This document shows, in pieces, positions 47,501 through 55,533 of a stretch of 64,000 nucleotides of DNA (position 1 is the first letter of the stretch; every line of letters starts with the position of its first letter). The position numbers and the translations under genes are program-made. The notes beneath the pieces were generated by a model that saw only the letters and a list, made by a program, of their open reading frames with translations, was not told where the DNA came from and made no database searches. The stretch is from Massilia sp. UBA2604 (GTDB lineage: Bacteria; Pseudomonadota; Gammaproteobacteria; Burkholderiales; Burkholderiaceae_D): NCBI GenBank assembly GCA_002339265.1, contig DDKG01000004.1:1-64000 (forward strand), read 5' to 3'.

Positions 47501-50463
47501 TCGAGTACCTGGCCGACGTCGAGGCGCTGAGCAAGCGCAGCACCCAGAACCAACTGGCCGGCTACGGCGCCATGACCGGCGCCGCCGCTGGCTTCTTCAA
47601 TGAGCAGAGTCGTGGCTACAAGGCGCTGCAGACCGCATCGCAGGTCTTCCACGCCGCCGAACTGGCCATGACGCTGGCGGAGCTGGTGCCGAAGGGTATC
47701 AGCGCAGTGCTGGGGCAGGGCCAGGGCGACCCGTACACCGCCTTCGGCCGCATGGCTGCTATGGCGGCGATCGTGGCCGGCCTGGGCGTCGCCATCGGCG
47801 GCGTGTCGGGCGGCGGCTTGCCTCTGTCGCAGCAGCGGCAGGAGAAGCAGGGCACCGGCAGCGTGCTCGGTTCGGACGCGAAGTCGGAATCGATCGCGCG
47901 GTCGCTCGATGCCATCGAGGGTGCCACACTCCAGGGTTTGGGCATCAGCAATGGCATGCTGACCTCGCTGCGCAACATCGAGGCCGGTATCGGGCAGTTC
48001 GCCTCGCTGCTGGTGCGCACAACCGGCGTGACTGGCGGGTTCGGCTCGGAAATGAACAGGGCAGCGTTCGATTCGAAGTCGATCGGGATCGGCGGCGCGC
48101 TGGCCGGCGCCGGCGTGGGCGGCGGCCTTGGCAGCACGGCGGCCCTGACATACCTGGGGGCAGGCTTCGGCCCGGTGGGCATGGTGCTGGGCAGCGCGCT
48201 GGGTGCGGTGCTCGGCAAGACCTTCATCGGTAAGGCCCTGGGCAGCATCTTCGGCGGGAAACAATCCGTCGAGGACACCGGTTTCACCCTGGCGCCGTCG
48301 AGCTTTGGCGGCATCCTGGCCGGCGGCACCGATGCGGCGCAGTATGCCGACATCAAGAAGGACGGCGGGTGGTTCGGCAAAGACAAGTACAGCACCGTGC
48401 TCGAAGGCCTGGGCGCCGAGGGCAACCGCCAGATCGCCAGCATCCTGACGTCGCTGTACGACACGGTCTTCCAGGCCGGAAGCATGCTGGAGGTAGGTGC
48501 CGACGGCTTCGCCGCGCAGCTGAACAGCTTCGTGGTCGATATCGGCAAGGTGTCGCTGAAGGGGCTGTCGGACGACGAGATCGAGAAGGAGCTGTCGGCC
48601 GTGTTTTCCAAGGTCGGCGACGACCTGGCCAAGTTCGGCATCGGCGGCCTGGAGCAGTTCCAGAAGGTGGGCGAGGGCTACCTCGAGACCCTGACCCGGG
48701 TGGCCACCAACTACCAGGCTGTGACGGTGGTCACGGACTCGATGGGGATGACGTTCGACGCGGTCGGCTTGGCGTCGGTCGGCGCGCGCGAGCGGCTGAT
48801 CGACCTCGTCGGCGGCCTGGACGAATTCACCTCGAGCGCCGACCAATTCCTGTCGGACTTCTATACCGACCAGGAGCGCGCGAACTCCCTGCGCGCGCGG
48901 ATCTCGCCAACGCTGGACCAGTACGGCATCGAGACCGGCGCCGAAGACTCGCTGCAGCAGTTCCGCAGCGTGGTCACCGGCCTGGACCTGACGACCGAGG
49001 CCGGCGCGCGCGCCTACGCGACCCTGATCCAGATAGCTCCGGCGTTCAAGCAGATCGCGGACGTCGATGCGGCCATCTTCGAAGAGCGGGCTGACCTGCA
49101 GAAGGAATTGGACCAGCTAACGCTGTCCGAGACCCAACTGCTGGCCCAGCAGCGCGCCGCGCTCGACGAGAGCAACCGCTCGCTGTTCGACCAGATCCAG
49201 GCGGTAAAGGCGAAACAGGCGGCCGACCAGGCGGCGACCGAGGCGGCGGCCAAGGCGATTCAGGACATGAAGGACGCCGCGGCGTCGCTCATGACCGGCG
49301 TCGACGGCGCTTTCTCGGTGCTGCAGCGCGTGGTCGACCGCCAGAAGAAAGCGCTCCAGGAAGAGATCAACGTGCGCACGGCCTCGATCCAGAAGATCGA
49401 AGCGCTGTCGCAATCTTTGCGCTCGACCTTGGATGGCATGACGGTTTCCGGCCGCGAGGCTGAGGACCGCCAGGCTGCCCAGGCGCAGATTCAGGCCGCC
49501 CTGGCCATCGCCAAGGCATCGGGCACTCTGCCGAAAGCCGAAGACCTGCGCAACGCGCTGTCGGTGGTCAGCAAGGATTCGTCCGCGCTGTTCGCCACGC
49601 AGGAGGACTACCTGCGCGACTTCTACGCTACCCGGATCGGTATCGAGGATCTGGCCGGCCTGACCGACGATGCACTGTCGGTCGAGGAGCGCAGCCTCCA
49701 GCGCCTGGAGGACCAGGTCAAGCAGTACGAGCTGATGCTCGAGCGCGAGCAGGAGCAGATCGACGTCCTGAAGGGGATTTCCACCATCGGGCTGTCGATC
49801 GAGCAGGCCATCCGCGCGCTGCACGGCGCGATGGCGGCGGCCAGCGCGAACCCGGTCAATTCGGCCGCCTCGGCAATCAACGACGCCTACAAGTCGGCGC
49901 TGGGCCGGGCGCCGGATCAGGCCGGGCTCGACTACTGGAAGAACGTCGCCGCCGGCGGCACCTCGACCGGTGCAATTGTCGACTCCATCAAGAACTCGCC
50001 CGAGGCGCAGCTCCAGAAGCTCTACAAGGACGTGTTCGGCCGCACGGCTGACGCGGCCGGACTGGACTACTGGCTGGGCCAGGTCAACAAGGGCATCAGC
50101 CTGGGTGCGATCAAGGACACGTTCGAGAACAGCGACGAGAAGAAGGGGCTTCGCGGCTTCGCCGTCGGCGCGAACTACATCCCGGTCGACATGCCCGCAA
50201 TGGTCCACCAGGGCGAACGCATCATCCCCGCGGCTGACAACCGCGAGCTGATGCGCCGCCTGGCCAGCCCGGAGCAGGGCAACGAGGTGTTGGTCGCTGA
50301 GATCCGCGCGCTGCGTGAGGAGGTTGCGCTTCTTCGCGGCGAAGCCGAACGGGGAACCGACGCGGCGGTGCAGCTCGCCGATCAGTTCGACAACGTGACG
50401 GACGGTGGAAACGCCTGCCGTGTCGAAGTCATCAATAAAGTACGCACCAAGGAGGCCGCATGA
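44530..50463 (+). CDS. Tape measure protein with C-terminal DUF4214 pair
   Basis: This 1977-residue protein sets tail length. It has a helical N-terminus, a tape measure domain around residues 215-390 (VVQLSDEYGKYTAQLKLATT; EFNSVNEASPRLMQALADGI), a Gly/Ala hydrophobic helix near 548-575, a long coiled-coil part, and Gly-rich hydrophobic segments near 1070-1100 and 1185-1240. Residues about 1776-1870 contain two DUF4214 units (SALGRAPDQAGLDYWKN; DVFGRTADAAGLDYWLG), unusual in a tape measure. It is much longer than lambda gpH. Confidence 0.93.
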   Translation: MSQTVNEAIIKVNVDATGVEEGNRRIDASTARTGKNLENLGATAQKTGKSLDTLGSGPGLRNVSDGAGAAAGQVDRATKSMAESIQRATATMNAGAKGTAAYYEALANSRGLNIATLRPYLDQLDAVTRKTQQAAVAQRQLDAGNNFLAGLRAQADGIGKTASQLAALRAEELGVADAARPLIEQLQAAEEAAGNAGGSVSGFAAAVASIATGAGVAAVVQLSDEYGKYTAQLKLATTGQSEFLNAQGAVRRIAAGAQSDLSATASLYASITKSTRDLGIAQSQVADITETVSLALKVSGASTNEAASAILQLSQAFASGVLRGDEFNSVNEASPRLMQALADGIGVPVGALRAMAEQGALTTDVLANALPRALTALRTEAKSVESIGGAVTVLKNNLMELVGSTAQSNGAVSLLSGSIGLLADNLVLVGGVVATGALAKLGSMAGVAAAKAYENVAASRALAAANLATANTNVAATAAASATAAARVNELRAAVLAAEGNAALAIATNGLIPAQARAATAAAAHTAALTAQAAAARAASVSITAARGALAFVGGPIGAVITVLGLAATAWAVWGNAAEDANNQASESTEESTADMIARLDEQIAKLRERNALAATEPRIKALDGISEVDKDGLARAKAALDENKAAQAKFAENSRERMMLQLEEVELSGKYEAALDRVKALQGEVAKAAARTRDERLDDWYAKNGTSAQRLAAELADLKNQFGTIPPEMEKLVRAKFTDPAATKALADQAKAAKEYADLIDRISGKSAGVDADYVENLQKLAGGYAAGKQSMADYVATVEAYIKQQPFVAQAEEERKKSIEQYDKMLESVEKRASKAQSDAQSQRDENEQIGLGAQALAELNATRLESLALRAEEQVWVAEGLDITGAMAEEYRKEAAALRERAEAIRDGAAKQISFDAAKKAGEELKDFLDPARAQSFGDALREAFGGAGDSISKLTASLTGFSQRQAEIEKNRGNAALLYLEGKKTEFEYLADVEALSKRSTQNQLAGYGAMTGAAAGFFNEQSRGYKALQTASQVFHAAELAMTLAELVPKGISAVLGQGQGDPYTAFGRMAAMAAIVAGLGVAIGGVSGGGLPLSQQRQEKQGTGSVLGSDAKSESIARSLDAIEGATLQGLGISNGMLTSLRNIEAGIGQFASLLVRTTGVTGGFGSEMNRAAFDSKSIGIGGALAGAGVGGGLGSTAALTYLGAGFGPVGMVLGSALGAVLGKTFIGKALGSIFGGKQSVEDTGFTLAPSSFGGILAGGTDAAQYADIKKDGGWFGKDKYSTVLEGLGAEGNRQIASILTSLYDTVFQAGSMLEVGADGFAAQLNSFVVDIGKVSLKGLSDDEIEKELSAVFSKVGDDLAKFGIGGLEQFQKVGEGYLETLTRVATNYQAVTVVTDSMGMTFDAVGLASVGARERLIDLVGGLDEFTSSADQFLSDFYTDQERANSLRARISPTLDQYGIETGAEDSLQQFRSVVTGLDLTTEAGARAYATLIQIAPAFKQIADVDAAIFEERADLQKELDQLTLSETQLLAQQRAALDESNRSLFDQIQAVKAKQAADQAATEAAAKAIQDMKDAAASLMTGVDGAFSVLQRVVDRQKKALQEEINVRTASIQKIEALSQSLRSTLDGMTVSGREAEDRQAAQAQIQAALAIAKASGTLPKAEDLRNALSVVSKDSSALFATQEDYLRDFYATRIGIEDLAGLTDDALSVEERSLQRLEDQVKQYELMLEREQEQIDVLKGISTIGLSIEQAIRALHGAMAAASANPVNSAASAINDAYKSALGRAPDQAGLDYWKNVAAGGTSTGAIVDSIKNSPEAQLQKLYKDVFGRTADAAGLDYWLGQVNKGISLGAIKDTFENSDEKKGLRGFAVGANYIPVDMPAMVHQGERIIPAADNRELMRRLASPEQGNEVLVAEIRALREEVALLRGEAERGTDAAVQLADQFDNVTDGGNACRVEVINKVRTKEAA

Positions 50464-51395
50464 CTGTAAAGGTGAGGGTCATGGTCCCGATCGACGTCAA
50501 GGCCAGCATGATCAAGGCCGGGACGTCGGTCCCCGAACCAGACACGTCGAAGGGCGAGGTGGCCTGGGTGGCAAGCGCGAGCCAGGTCGTGGGCAATGAG
50601 CGCACGTACAACGGATCCATCTGGATCTGCGCGCAGGCACATTCCGGCCGTACGGCAACTCCCGACCTCGACACGCTTTACTGGACGCGGCTGGGCCCGA
50701 CGAACCGCATGGCGCCATTCGACGACTATTCGAACACGAAAGTGGTCGGAGTCACGTCGATGACCTATGTGGTGCAGCCCGGGTTTCTGAATGGCCTCGC
50801 GGTCTACGGCATGGAAGGAGCGACGTACGAGATCGTCGTCCGCGACGCCCCGGGCGGCGCGGCCATGCGCTCGTGGAGCGGCGATCTGTACAGCCAGGCA
50901 GCAGGCTTCTACGAGCTGCTGTTCTCACCGCTGCTGCCGACTGAGCAATTGTCGTTCGACGACATTCCACTGTCGCCGACGGCAGAGGTGACCATCACAG
51001 TCACGTCGGCGCCCGGCGGGCGCGTTGCGATCGGCACCATCAAGATGGGCGACTGGCGACAGTTCGTCGAGAACGGCATGCCAGGGGGCACTCGGCACGG
51101 TGCCGAGTCAACTCGCAAGAGCCGCACGCTGCGCGAATACAACGCCGACGGCACCTACAAGATCGTCCGCCGCGCCAGTAGCCGTGACGTGACCTGCAGC
51201 ATCGTCGTCCATCCGGACCAGGCGATGCAGGCAGACGCGATCCTGGGCGAGGTCGAGGACCTGGCCGTTCCCTTCGAGGCGAGCGGTCTGCCGAAGTACG
51301 GCTACTTGAACACGCTCGGATTTGTCACCGGAACCATCCGCGCCGACTCGCCGGGCACGGCCAGCATCAATTTGAAAGTTGAAGGGAATATCTGA
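50460..51395 (+). CDS. Tail protein downstream of tape measure
   Basis: The 311-residue protein begins VKVRVMVPIDVKASMIKAGT and contains a short carbohydrate-binding-like segment (WVASASQVVGNERTYNGSIW, YWTRLGPTNRM). A beta-rich middle follows (TYEIVVRDAPGGAAM; EVTITVTSAPGGRVAIGTIK), and a C-terminal domain of about 110 residues has LREYNADGTYKIVRRASSRD. It occupies the distal-tail position but shows no clear lambda gpL/gpI/gpJ or Dit motif. It is probably a tail-tip or hub component. Confidence 0.7.
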   Translation: MTVKVRVMVPIDVKASMIKAGTSVPEPDTSKGEVAWVASASQVVGNERTYNGSIWICAQAHSGRTATPDLDTLYWTRLGPTNRMAPFDDYSNTKVVGVTSMTYVVQPGFLNGLAVYGMEGATYEIVVRDAPGGAAMRSWSGDLYSQAAGFYELLFSPLLPTEQLSFDDIPLSPTAEVTITVTSAPGGRVAIGTIKMGDWRQFVENGMPGGTRHGAESTRKSRTLREYNADGTYKIVRRASSRDVTCSIVVHPDQAMQADAILGEVEDLAVPFEASGLPKYGYLNTLGFVTGTIRADSPGTASINLKVEGNI

Positions 51396-52102
51396 TGGCA
51401 GTTACTCCAGTACCGTCGATGACGGACATCCCACCCTTCCCAGCCCTCTCGGATCGTGCTGCTGGCAGCTACAACGGTATGGCATTCGCCTTCGGCACAC
51501 ACATGGCCGAGAAGTTCAATGACGAAATTGTCGCTGTAGCCGGGAGCGCGGTCGCGAATGCTACCGAGGCAGCGGGTCACGCCGAAGCAGCGAGTGAGTC
51601 AGCGCAGTCTGCTGAGACTGCCGCGCAGGCCGCAGCGCAGGTCGCTGGCGCCAATCCTTGGGTCAGCGGGACGACCTACGCAAAGAACGTTGCGGTCATA
51701 AGCCAGGTTAACTTCCAGGCCTATCGCCGGATGGTTGCCGGCGCGGGCACGACGGACCCCGCAAACGACACCGGCGCCATATGGATGCCGCTGTTTGGCA
51801 ACGGATCGTTCAGCATTGGCGCTAACTCGTCGGCCACCTTCGACCTGGCGGCTCGAAATTTCTTCACGCGCACGATGTCGTCGAGCGAGACATGGGTCTT
51901 CGCGAATTGCCCGACCAACGGTTTCTCGTTTGGCGTCGAGCTGACCTACGCCGGCGGCACTCTGGCCCTTCCAACTAGCGTCAAGTCCCCCAACAACGTC
52001 GTCTATTCGTTCGTCGCCGGCAAGACATACCTGCTGCTGTTCGTTACCACGAACAAGGGCACGCGCTGGCGCATGTCTGTCACCGAAGCCTACGACAACT
52101 GA
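51395..52102 (+). CDS. Tail fibre-like protein
   Basis: The 235-residue product has an N-terminal attachment segment (MTDIPPFPALSDRAAGSYNG), an Ala/Glu-rich coiled-coil shaft (AAGHAEAASESAQSAETAAQ) and a carbohydrate-binding-like block (NPWVSGTTYAKNVAVISQVN; TDPANDTGAIWMPL). The C-terminal beta domain starts after FSIGANSSATFDLAA. This is the layout of short trimeric fibres. Confidence 0.8.
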   Translation: MAVTPVPSMTDIPPFPALSDRAAGSYNGMAFAFGTHMAEKFNDEIVAVAGSAVANATEAAGHAEAASESAQSAETAAQAAAQVAGANPWVSGTTYAKNVAVISQVNFQAYRRMVAGAGTTDPANDTGAIWMPLFGNGSFSIGANSSATFDLAARNFFTRTMSSSETWVFANCPTNGFSFGVELTYAGGTLALPTSVKSPNNVVYSFVAGKTYLLLFVTTNKGTRWRMSVTEAYDN

Positions 52103-52109
52103 GGCCATC

Positions 52110-52949
52110 ATGGACCAGAATATTTTCAAGGCGATGTTCGCCGCCGCGCAGGTTCGCCCTGGGCAAGTGCAATGGACGACTCCAGGCACTTACTCTTGGG
52201 TGGTGCCACTCGGCGTGTACTTCATCAGCCCAGTCTGCATAGGTTCCGGCGGGTCGTCGGGGCCAGTGTCCAGCGTGGGGGCTGCGGGAGGCGGAGGTGG
52301 TGGCTTGCGATACGCCAAGTTCATCGCAGTAACGCCTGGCGAGACGCTCACAATTGTGGTGGGTGCCGTAGCGCAACTCGCGGCTGGCGGGGACACCATT
52401 ATTCGTAGAGGCAGCACCGTGCTCCTGACGGCCGGAGGCGGCCGAGCGGGGACTTCCAGCGGCGGTGAGGGGGGCTCGGGCACGGCATTCGACGCCAACG
52501 TGGGCGGCGGTAACGGCGGCAGAGGGAAATCTAACGGCGTCACCGGCGTCCCTATATTCGGCGGGGGTGGCGGCGCGGGCGGGTATTCCGGTGACGGAGG
52601 CGGGTACAACACCTCTATCCCCGCGAGTGGCGGCGCGGGAGGCGCGGGCGGGAGCATGTCTGCTTCGGGGTGGGGCGGCGGCGGGGGCGGCGGTGGCGTA
52701 GGACTCAATGGCGAGGGGGCATCCGGAGCTGCTGGCCAAGGCTCAGGATCAGGAGGCACTGCCCAAGGCGGTACGGGTGGCTCGGGCGGCCAAGCTGGCT
52801 TCGCCGGCTTAGGTGTATCGAACAGCAGTGGCGGTCGGCACGGCGGAGGGGCGGGCGGAAACAGCTCGACAATCGGAGCGAGCGGCGCCTGCCGCATTAT
52901 TTGGGGCTCCGGCCGAGCATACCCTTCAACGCTGACTCAAGATATGTAA
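52110..52949 (+). CDS. Glycine-rich tail adhesin
   Basis: The 279-residue protein starts with a helix and a beta section (VQWTTPGTYSWVVPLGVYFI), then a Gly-rich domain of about 200 residues with repeated GGGG, GGAGG and GxGG patterns, ending GASGACRIIWG. Gly-rich stretches of this type form polyglycine-II sandwiches in T4-like adhesin gp38 and in siphophage tip proteins, where loops contact host receptors. It is the best candidate for receptor binding in this prophage. Confidence 0.85.
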   Translation: MDQNIFKAMFAAAQVRPGQVQWTTPGTYSWVVPLGVYFISPVCIGSGGSSGPVSSVGAAGGGGGGLRYAKFIAVTPGETLTIVVGAVAQLAAGGDTIIRRGSTVLLTAGGGRAGTSSGGEGGSGTAFDANVGGGNGGRGKSNGVTGVPIFGGGGGAGGYSGDGGGYNTSIPASGGAGGAGGSMSASGWGGGGGGGGVGLNGEGASGAAGQGSGSGGTAQGGTGGSGGQAGFAGLGVSNSSGGRHGGGAGGNSSTIGASGACRIIWGSGRAYPSTLTQDM

Positions 52950-52959
52950 AGGGCGCACT

Positions 52960-53472
52960 ATGTATTTTCGACCATCTACCAATGAAGTATTCACTCTGCA
53001 CGGCGAGATTCGTAGCGCACTATGGGAGTCATCGTCCATCATTTTGCAGGACGTGATCACCGGCGACTGCCTGGCCGACGCCGGCGTCTATCCGCTGGTT
53101 TATGAAAAGCCCGCTGTCGAGCCTGGTCAGATGGCCGAGCCGCTGACGGTCGAGCTGATCGACGAGCAGTGGACGCAACTCTGGACGGTGCGCGATGCAA
53201 CGCCTGATGAACTGGAGGCGATGAAGCCGCCAGTTCCGGCCGAGGTCACCATGCGCCAGGCCCGACTCGCGCTGCTGGCCATCGGCAAGCTCGACCAGGT
53301 GGCGCCGGCGATCGAGTCGCTTGAAGGTGCCGAACGCGACGCGGCCCGCATCGAGTGGGAGTTCTCCAGCACCGTGGTGCGTAGCCGCCCGCTGGTGGTC
53401 CTGCTGGGCCAGGCGCTGGGCCTCGACGACGAGGAGCTTGATCAACTTTTCATCACCGCAGCGGGGTTGTAA
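52960..53472 (+). CDS. Tail fibre assembly-like protein
   Basis: The 170-residue product has a beta-rich N-terminus (YFRPSTNEVFTLHGEIRSAL; GVYPLVYEKPAVEPGQMAEP) and a helical C-terminus (VTMRQARLALLAIGKLDQVA; LLGQALGLDDEELDQLFITA). Position directly after the adhesin and this strand-then-helix plan fit fibre assembly/chaperone proteins. The stop overlaps the next ATG. Confidence 0.7.
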   Translation: MYFRPSTNEVFTLHGEIRSALWESSSIILQDVITGDCLADAGVYPLVYEKPAVEPGQMAEPLTVELIDEQWTQLWTVRDATPDELEAMKPPVPAEVTMRQARLALLAIGKLDQVAPAIESLEGAERDAARIEWEFSSTVVRSRPLVVLLGQALGLDDEELDQLFITAAGL

Positions 53473-53954
53473 TGAAAGCAGCGTTTTATCGTGGCACGCG
53501 CCCGGGCCTGGCCGGCATCTACAACCGCCTGGTGCGGTGGTGGACCAAGTCGCCGTACTCGCACGTCGAGCTGATCTTCTACGACGGCGAGAAGTGCGCC
53601 GGCGCGCTGGCCGCTTCCGCCTCGAACATGGACGGCGGCGTGCGCACCAAGGTGATCGACTTCGACCCGTCGCGCTGGGACTTCATCGAGCTGCCCGATG
53701 CGCTGGCCGACCGCGCCTGGCAGTGGTTCCGCGACCACGACGGCGCGCCGTACGACCTGGTCGGCAACCTGCAATTCGTGCTGGCGCCGATCCCGCACAG
53801 CCAGCGCCGCTGGTTCTGCTCCGAGGCCGTGGCCGCCGCGCTCGGCATCCCGGACCCCTGGCGATACTCGCCTGGCACGCTGGCCAGCGCGCTGACCCTC
53901 CTGCAACAGCCCGCTCCGGCGGGTTTTTTTACGCCCGTCGAAAGGCCCCAATGA
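53472..53954 (+). CDS. Papain-like cysteine hydrolase (NlpC/YiiX-type)
   Basis: The 160-residue protein has a permuted papain-like core: WWTKSPYSHVELIFYDGEKC with His of SHVEL, and PHSQRRWFCSEAVAAALGIP with Cys of FCSE. These form the His/Cys pair of the YiiX/NlpC-P60 group, likely cutting peptidoglycan or attached lipids. An intrinsic terminator lies inside its last 15 codons, so translation may extend past the ancestral gene end. It precedes the lysis genes. Confidence 0.82.
   Translation: MKAAFYRGTRPGLAGIYNRLVRWWTKSPYSHVELIFYDGEKCAGALAASASNMDGGVRTKVIDFDPSRWDFIELPDALADRAWQWFRDHDGAPYDLVGNLQFVLAPIPHSQRRWFCSEAVAAALGIPDPWRYSPGTLASALTLLQQPAPAGFFTPVERPQ
53910..53930 (+). terminator. Intrinsic terminator inside the hydrolase 3' end
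   Basis: CCCGC (53910-53914) and GCGGG (53919-53923) flank TCCG, followed by seven T. It lies within the reading frame of the hydrolase and upstream of the holin. Confidence 0.8.
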
Positions 53955-54196
53955 AGATCACCCCGCCCGAAATGGGCAGCTACGCCGGCGGCGCCGTCGC
54001 GATCGGCACCTCGCTGACGCTGACCCAGGTCGGCATCATCGTCGGCATCGTGACCGCGCTGCTGACGTTCGCCCTGAATGCCTGGTACACGGCGAAGAAG
54101 AACGCGCGCGAGCAGCAGCTGGCGGACCTCGAGCGCCGCGAGCGCGAGGTGCGGCTGGCGCAGATGCAGGCCCAGGGCTGCGAGGTGAAGTCGTGA
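53951..54196 (+). CDS. Holin
   Basis: The 81-residue protein has a Gly-rich hydrophobic region (MGSYAGGAVAIGTSLTLTQV; IIVGIVTALLTFALNAWYTA) with two potential helices and a strongly charged C-terminus (NAREQQLADLERREREVRLA). It is directly upstream of the lysozyme, with overlapping start and stop, so a holin of the two-helix type is very likely. Confidence 0.88.
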   Translation: MKITPPEMGSYAGGAVAIGTSLTLTQVGIIVGIVTALLTFALNAWYTAKKNAREQQLADLERREREVRLAQMQAQGCEVKS

Positions 54197-54753
54197 GCCG
54201 CCGGGCAGCCGGCCTGGCCGGCCTGGTCGCGATCGTCGGCGCCGTCGCCGCCGGCGCGCTGCACGACGTGACGCCGCGCTTCGAGGGCACCGAGCTCACG
54301 ACCTATCGCGACTTGGGCGGCGTGCTGACCTACTGCACTGGCGCCACCGAGGATGCGCAGTCGGGCAAGACCTACACGCCGGAGCAGTGCCGGGCGCAGC
54401 TCGATCGTGACCTGGAGCGGCACGCGGCCGGCATCGCGCGCTGCGTTCCGCTGGCCAGCATGACGGACGGCCAGAAGGTTGCCTTCGTTGACGCGGCGTA
54501 CAACATCGGCGTCGGCAACTTCTGCGGTTCGAGTATGGCCCGCCGGGCGAACGCTGGTGACATGGTCGGCGCGTGTGACGCTCTGCTCGCATGGAACAAG
54601 GTCAAGATCTGGCGGCCGGTCATTGGTCGGGATGGGAAGACGGTCAAGGACGCGAACGGGAAGGTCGTTATGCGCCAGGTGCTGGAGGAGGTGCGTGGGC
54701 TGACGCGCCGGCGCGCCGCCGAGCGCGAGCTGTGCCTGCGAGGCCTGCCATGA
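54193..54753 (+). CDS. Endolysin, GH24 lysozyme (SAR type)
   Basis: GTG 54193 overlaps the holin stop; the product has 186 residues. A hydrophobic N-terminal helix of moderate strength (AGLAGLVAIVGAVAAGALHD) is a signal-anchor-release segment. The GH24 catalytic stretch follows: FEGTELTTYRDLGGVLTYC with Glu in FEG, then TGAT. Later DAAYNIGVGNFCGSSMARR is typical. It would be exported by Sec, held in the membrane and released on depolarisation to cut the cell wall. Confidence 0.92.
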   Translation: MSRRAAGLAGLVAIVGAVAAGALHDVTPRFEGTELTTYRDLGGVLTYCTGATEDAQSGKTYTPEQCRAQLDRDLERHAAGIARCVPLASMTDGQKVAFVDAAYNIGVGNFCGSSMARRANAGDMVGACDALLAWNKVKIWRPVIGRDGKTVKDANGKVVMRQVLEEVRGLTRRRAAERELCLRGLP

Positions 54754-55163
54754 TCCCGATTGCGACAGCCATCGCGGCGCCGGCCGTCGCCGCACGATCG
54801 TACCGCGCGCTGGCGGCCAGCATCCTGCTGCTGGCCGGCCTGCTGCTGGCCGGCGTCGCAGGCTGGGTCGCCAACGGCTGGCGGCACGGCGCCGAGATCG
54901 CCGAACTGCGCCGCGCGCACGCCGAGTTCCGCGCCGGCCTGTCCGAGCAGGCGCTTGCCGACGTCCAGGCCGACGCGGCGACGGTCCGCCAGGCCGCGAC
55001 CGAGTTCCGCACCATCCAATCCATCCTGGCGCCGAAGATGACGGCGCTCACCAAGGAGCTGCGCAATGCGAAGCCTCTCCCTCCTGATTGCCGTCCTGAT
55101 CCTGTCCGGGTGCGCAACCTCGACGCCGCAATCGACGCCGCCAACCAGGCCATCCCTCGATAG
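54750..55163 (+). CDS. Inner-membrane spanin Rz-like protein
   Basis: The 137-residue protein starts in the lysozyme stop and has an N-terminal membrane helix (LAASILLLAGLLLAGVAGWV) followed by a long coiled-coil periplasmic domain (IAELRRAHAEFRAGLSEQAL; AATVRQAATEFRTI). This is the Rz arrangement; the partner Rz1 is encoded in an overlapping frame. Confidence 0.88.
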   Translation: MIPIATAIAAPAVAARSYRALAASILLLAGLLLAGVAGWVANGWRHGAEIAELRRAHAEFRAGLSEQALADVQADAATVRQAATEFRTIQSILAPKMTALTKELRNAKPLPPDCRPDPVRVRNLDAAIDAANQAIPR

Positions 55164-55308
55164 CGCGCTGGCCGCGCCGTGCCCCCAGATCGTGCGCCCG
55201 GCCGCCGACGACTTCGACGCTTGGCAGGCCTGGGCTATCGACCTGCTGCGTCAGTACGCGGAATGCGCTGCCCGGCATGCGAAGACGGTTCAGGCGTGGC
55301 CGAATTAG
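55066..55308 (+). CDS. Outer-membrane spanin Rz1-like lipoprotein
   Basis: The 80-residue product starts inside the Rz gene in another frame and has a lipoprotein signal (SLLIAVLILSGC) and a Pro-rich mature start (TSTPQSTPPTRPS). With Rz it spans the periplasm to fuse the membranes at lysis. The extension past the Rz stop is longer than in lambda. Confidence 0.88.
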   Translation: MRSLSLLIAVLILSGCATSTPQSTPPTRPSLDSALAAPCPQIVRPAADDFDAWQAWAIDLLRQYAECAARHAKTVQAWPN

Positions 55309-55471
55309 ACCCGCGGCGCGGGCCGCCTTGAATGAGCACGCGCTGGATGACCTGCAGCGGGGTGCCGCATTGGTGAAGCGACAGCACGCCGGCGGCCATG
55401 CCGTACACTCCCGCGATGTTCACGGCAAGGTCGACTTGGAGCGCGGTCAACCGATCAGTTCGTTTGTCCAT
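55235..55471 (-). CDS. Small protein antisense to the Rz1 end
   Basis: The ATG at 55469-55471 opens a 78-residue frame on the minus strand with good coding pattern: RLTALQVDLAVNIAGVYGMA, LSLHQCGTPLQVIQRVLIQG, then a polar tail that overlaps Rz1. No strong ribosome-binding site is seen. It may be real lysogen-expressed cargo or chance; the ordered helical part favours real. Confidence 0.5.
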   Translation of the reverse strand: MDKRTDRLTALQVDLAVNIAGVYGMAAGVLSLHQCGTPLQVIQRVLIQGGPRRGSNSATPEPSSHAGQRIPRTDAAGR

Positions 55472-55533
55472 GAAGCAATCGTACCGACCGAATGTGACCG
55501 CAGTTTGAGCGGGATCAAATCCTTCGACTGCTA

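Noticed and set aside
46684..48846. 720-codon open frame on the minus strand
   Set aside because: It is fully antisense to the tape measure gene, which has domains, start site and context. In GC-rich DNA the opposite frame stays open by codon bias.
52190..52897. Proline-rich minus-strand frame
   Set aside because: Glycine codons of the adhesin read as proline on the other strand; the adhesin on the plus strand explains the sequence.
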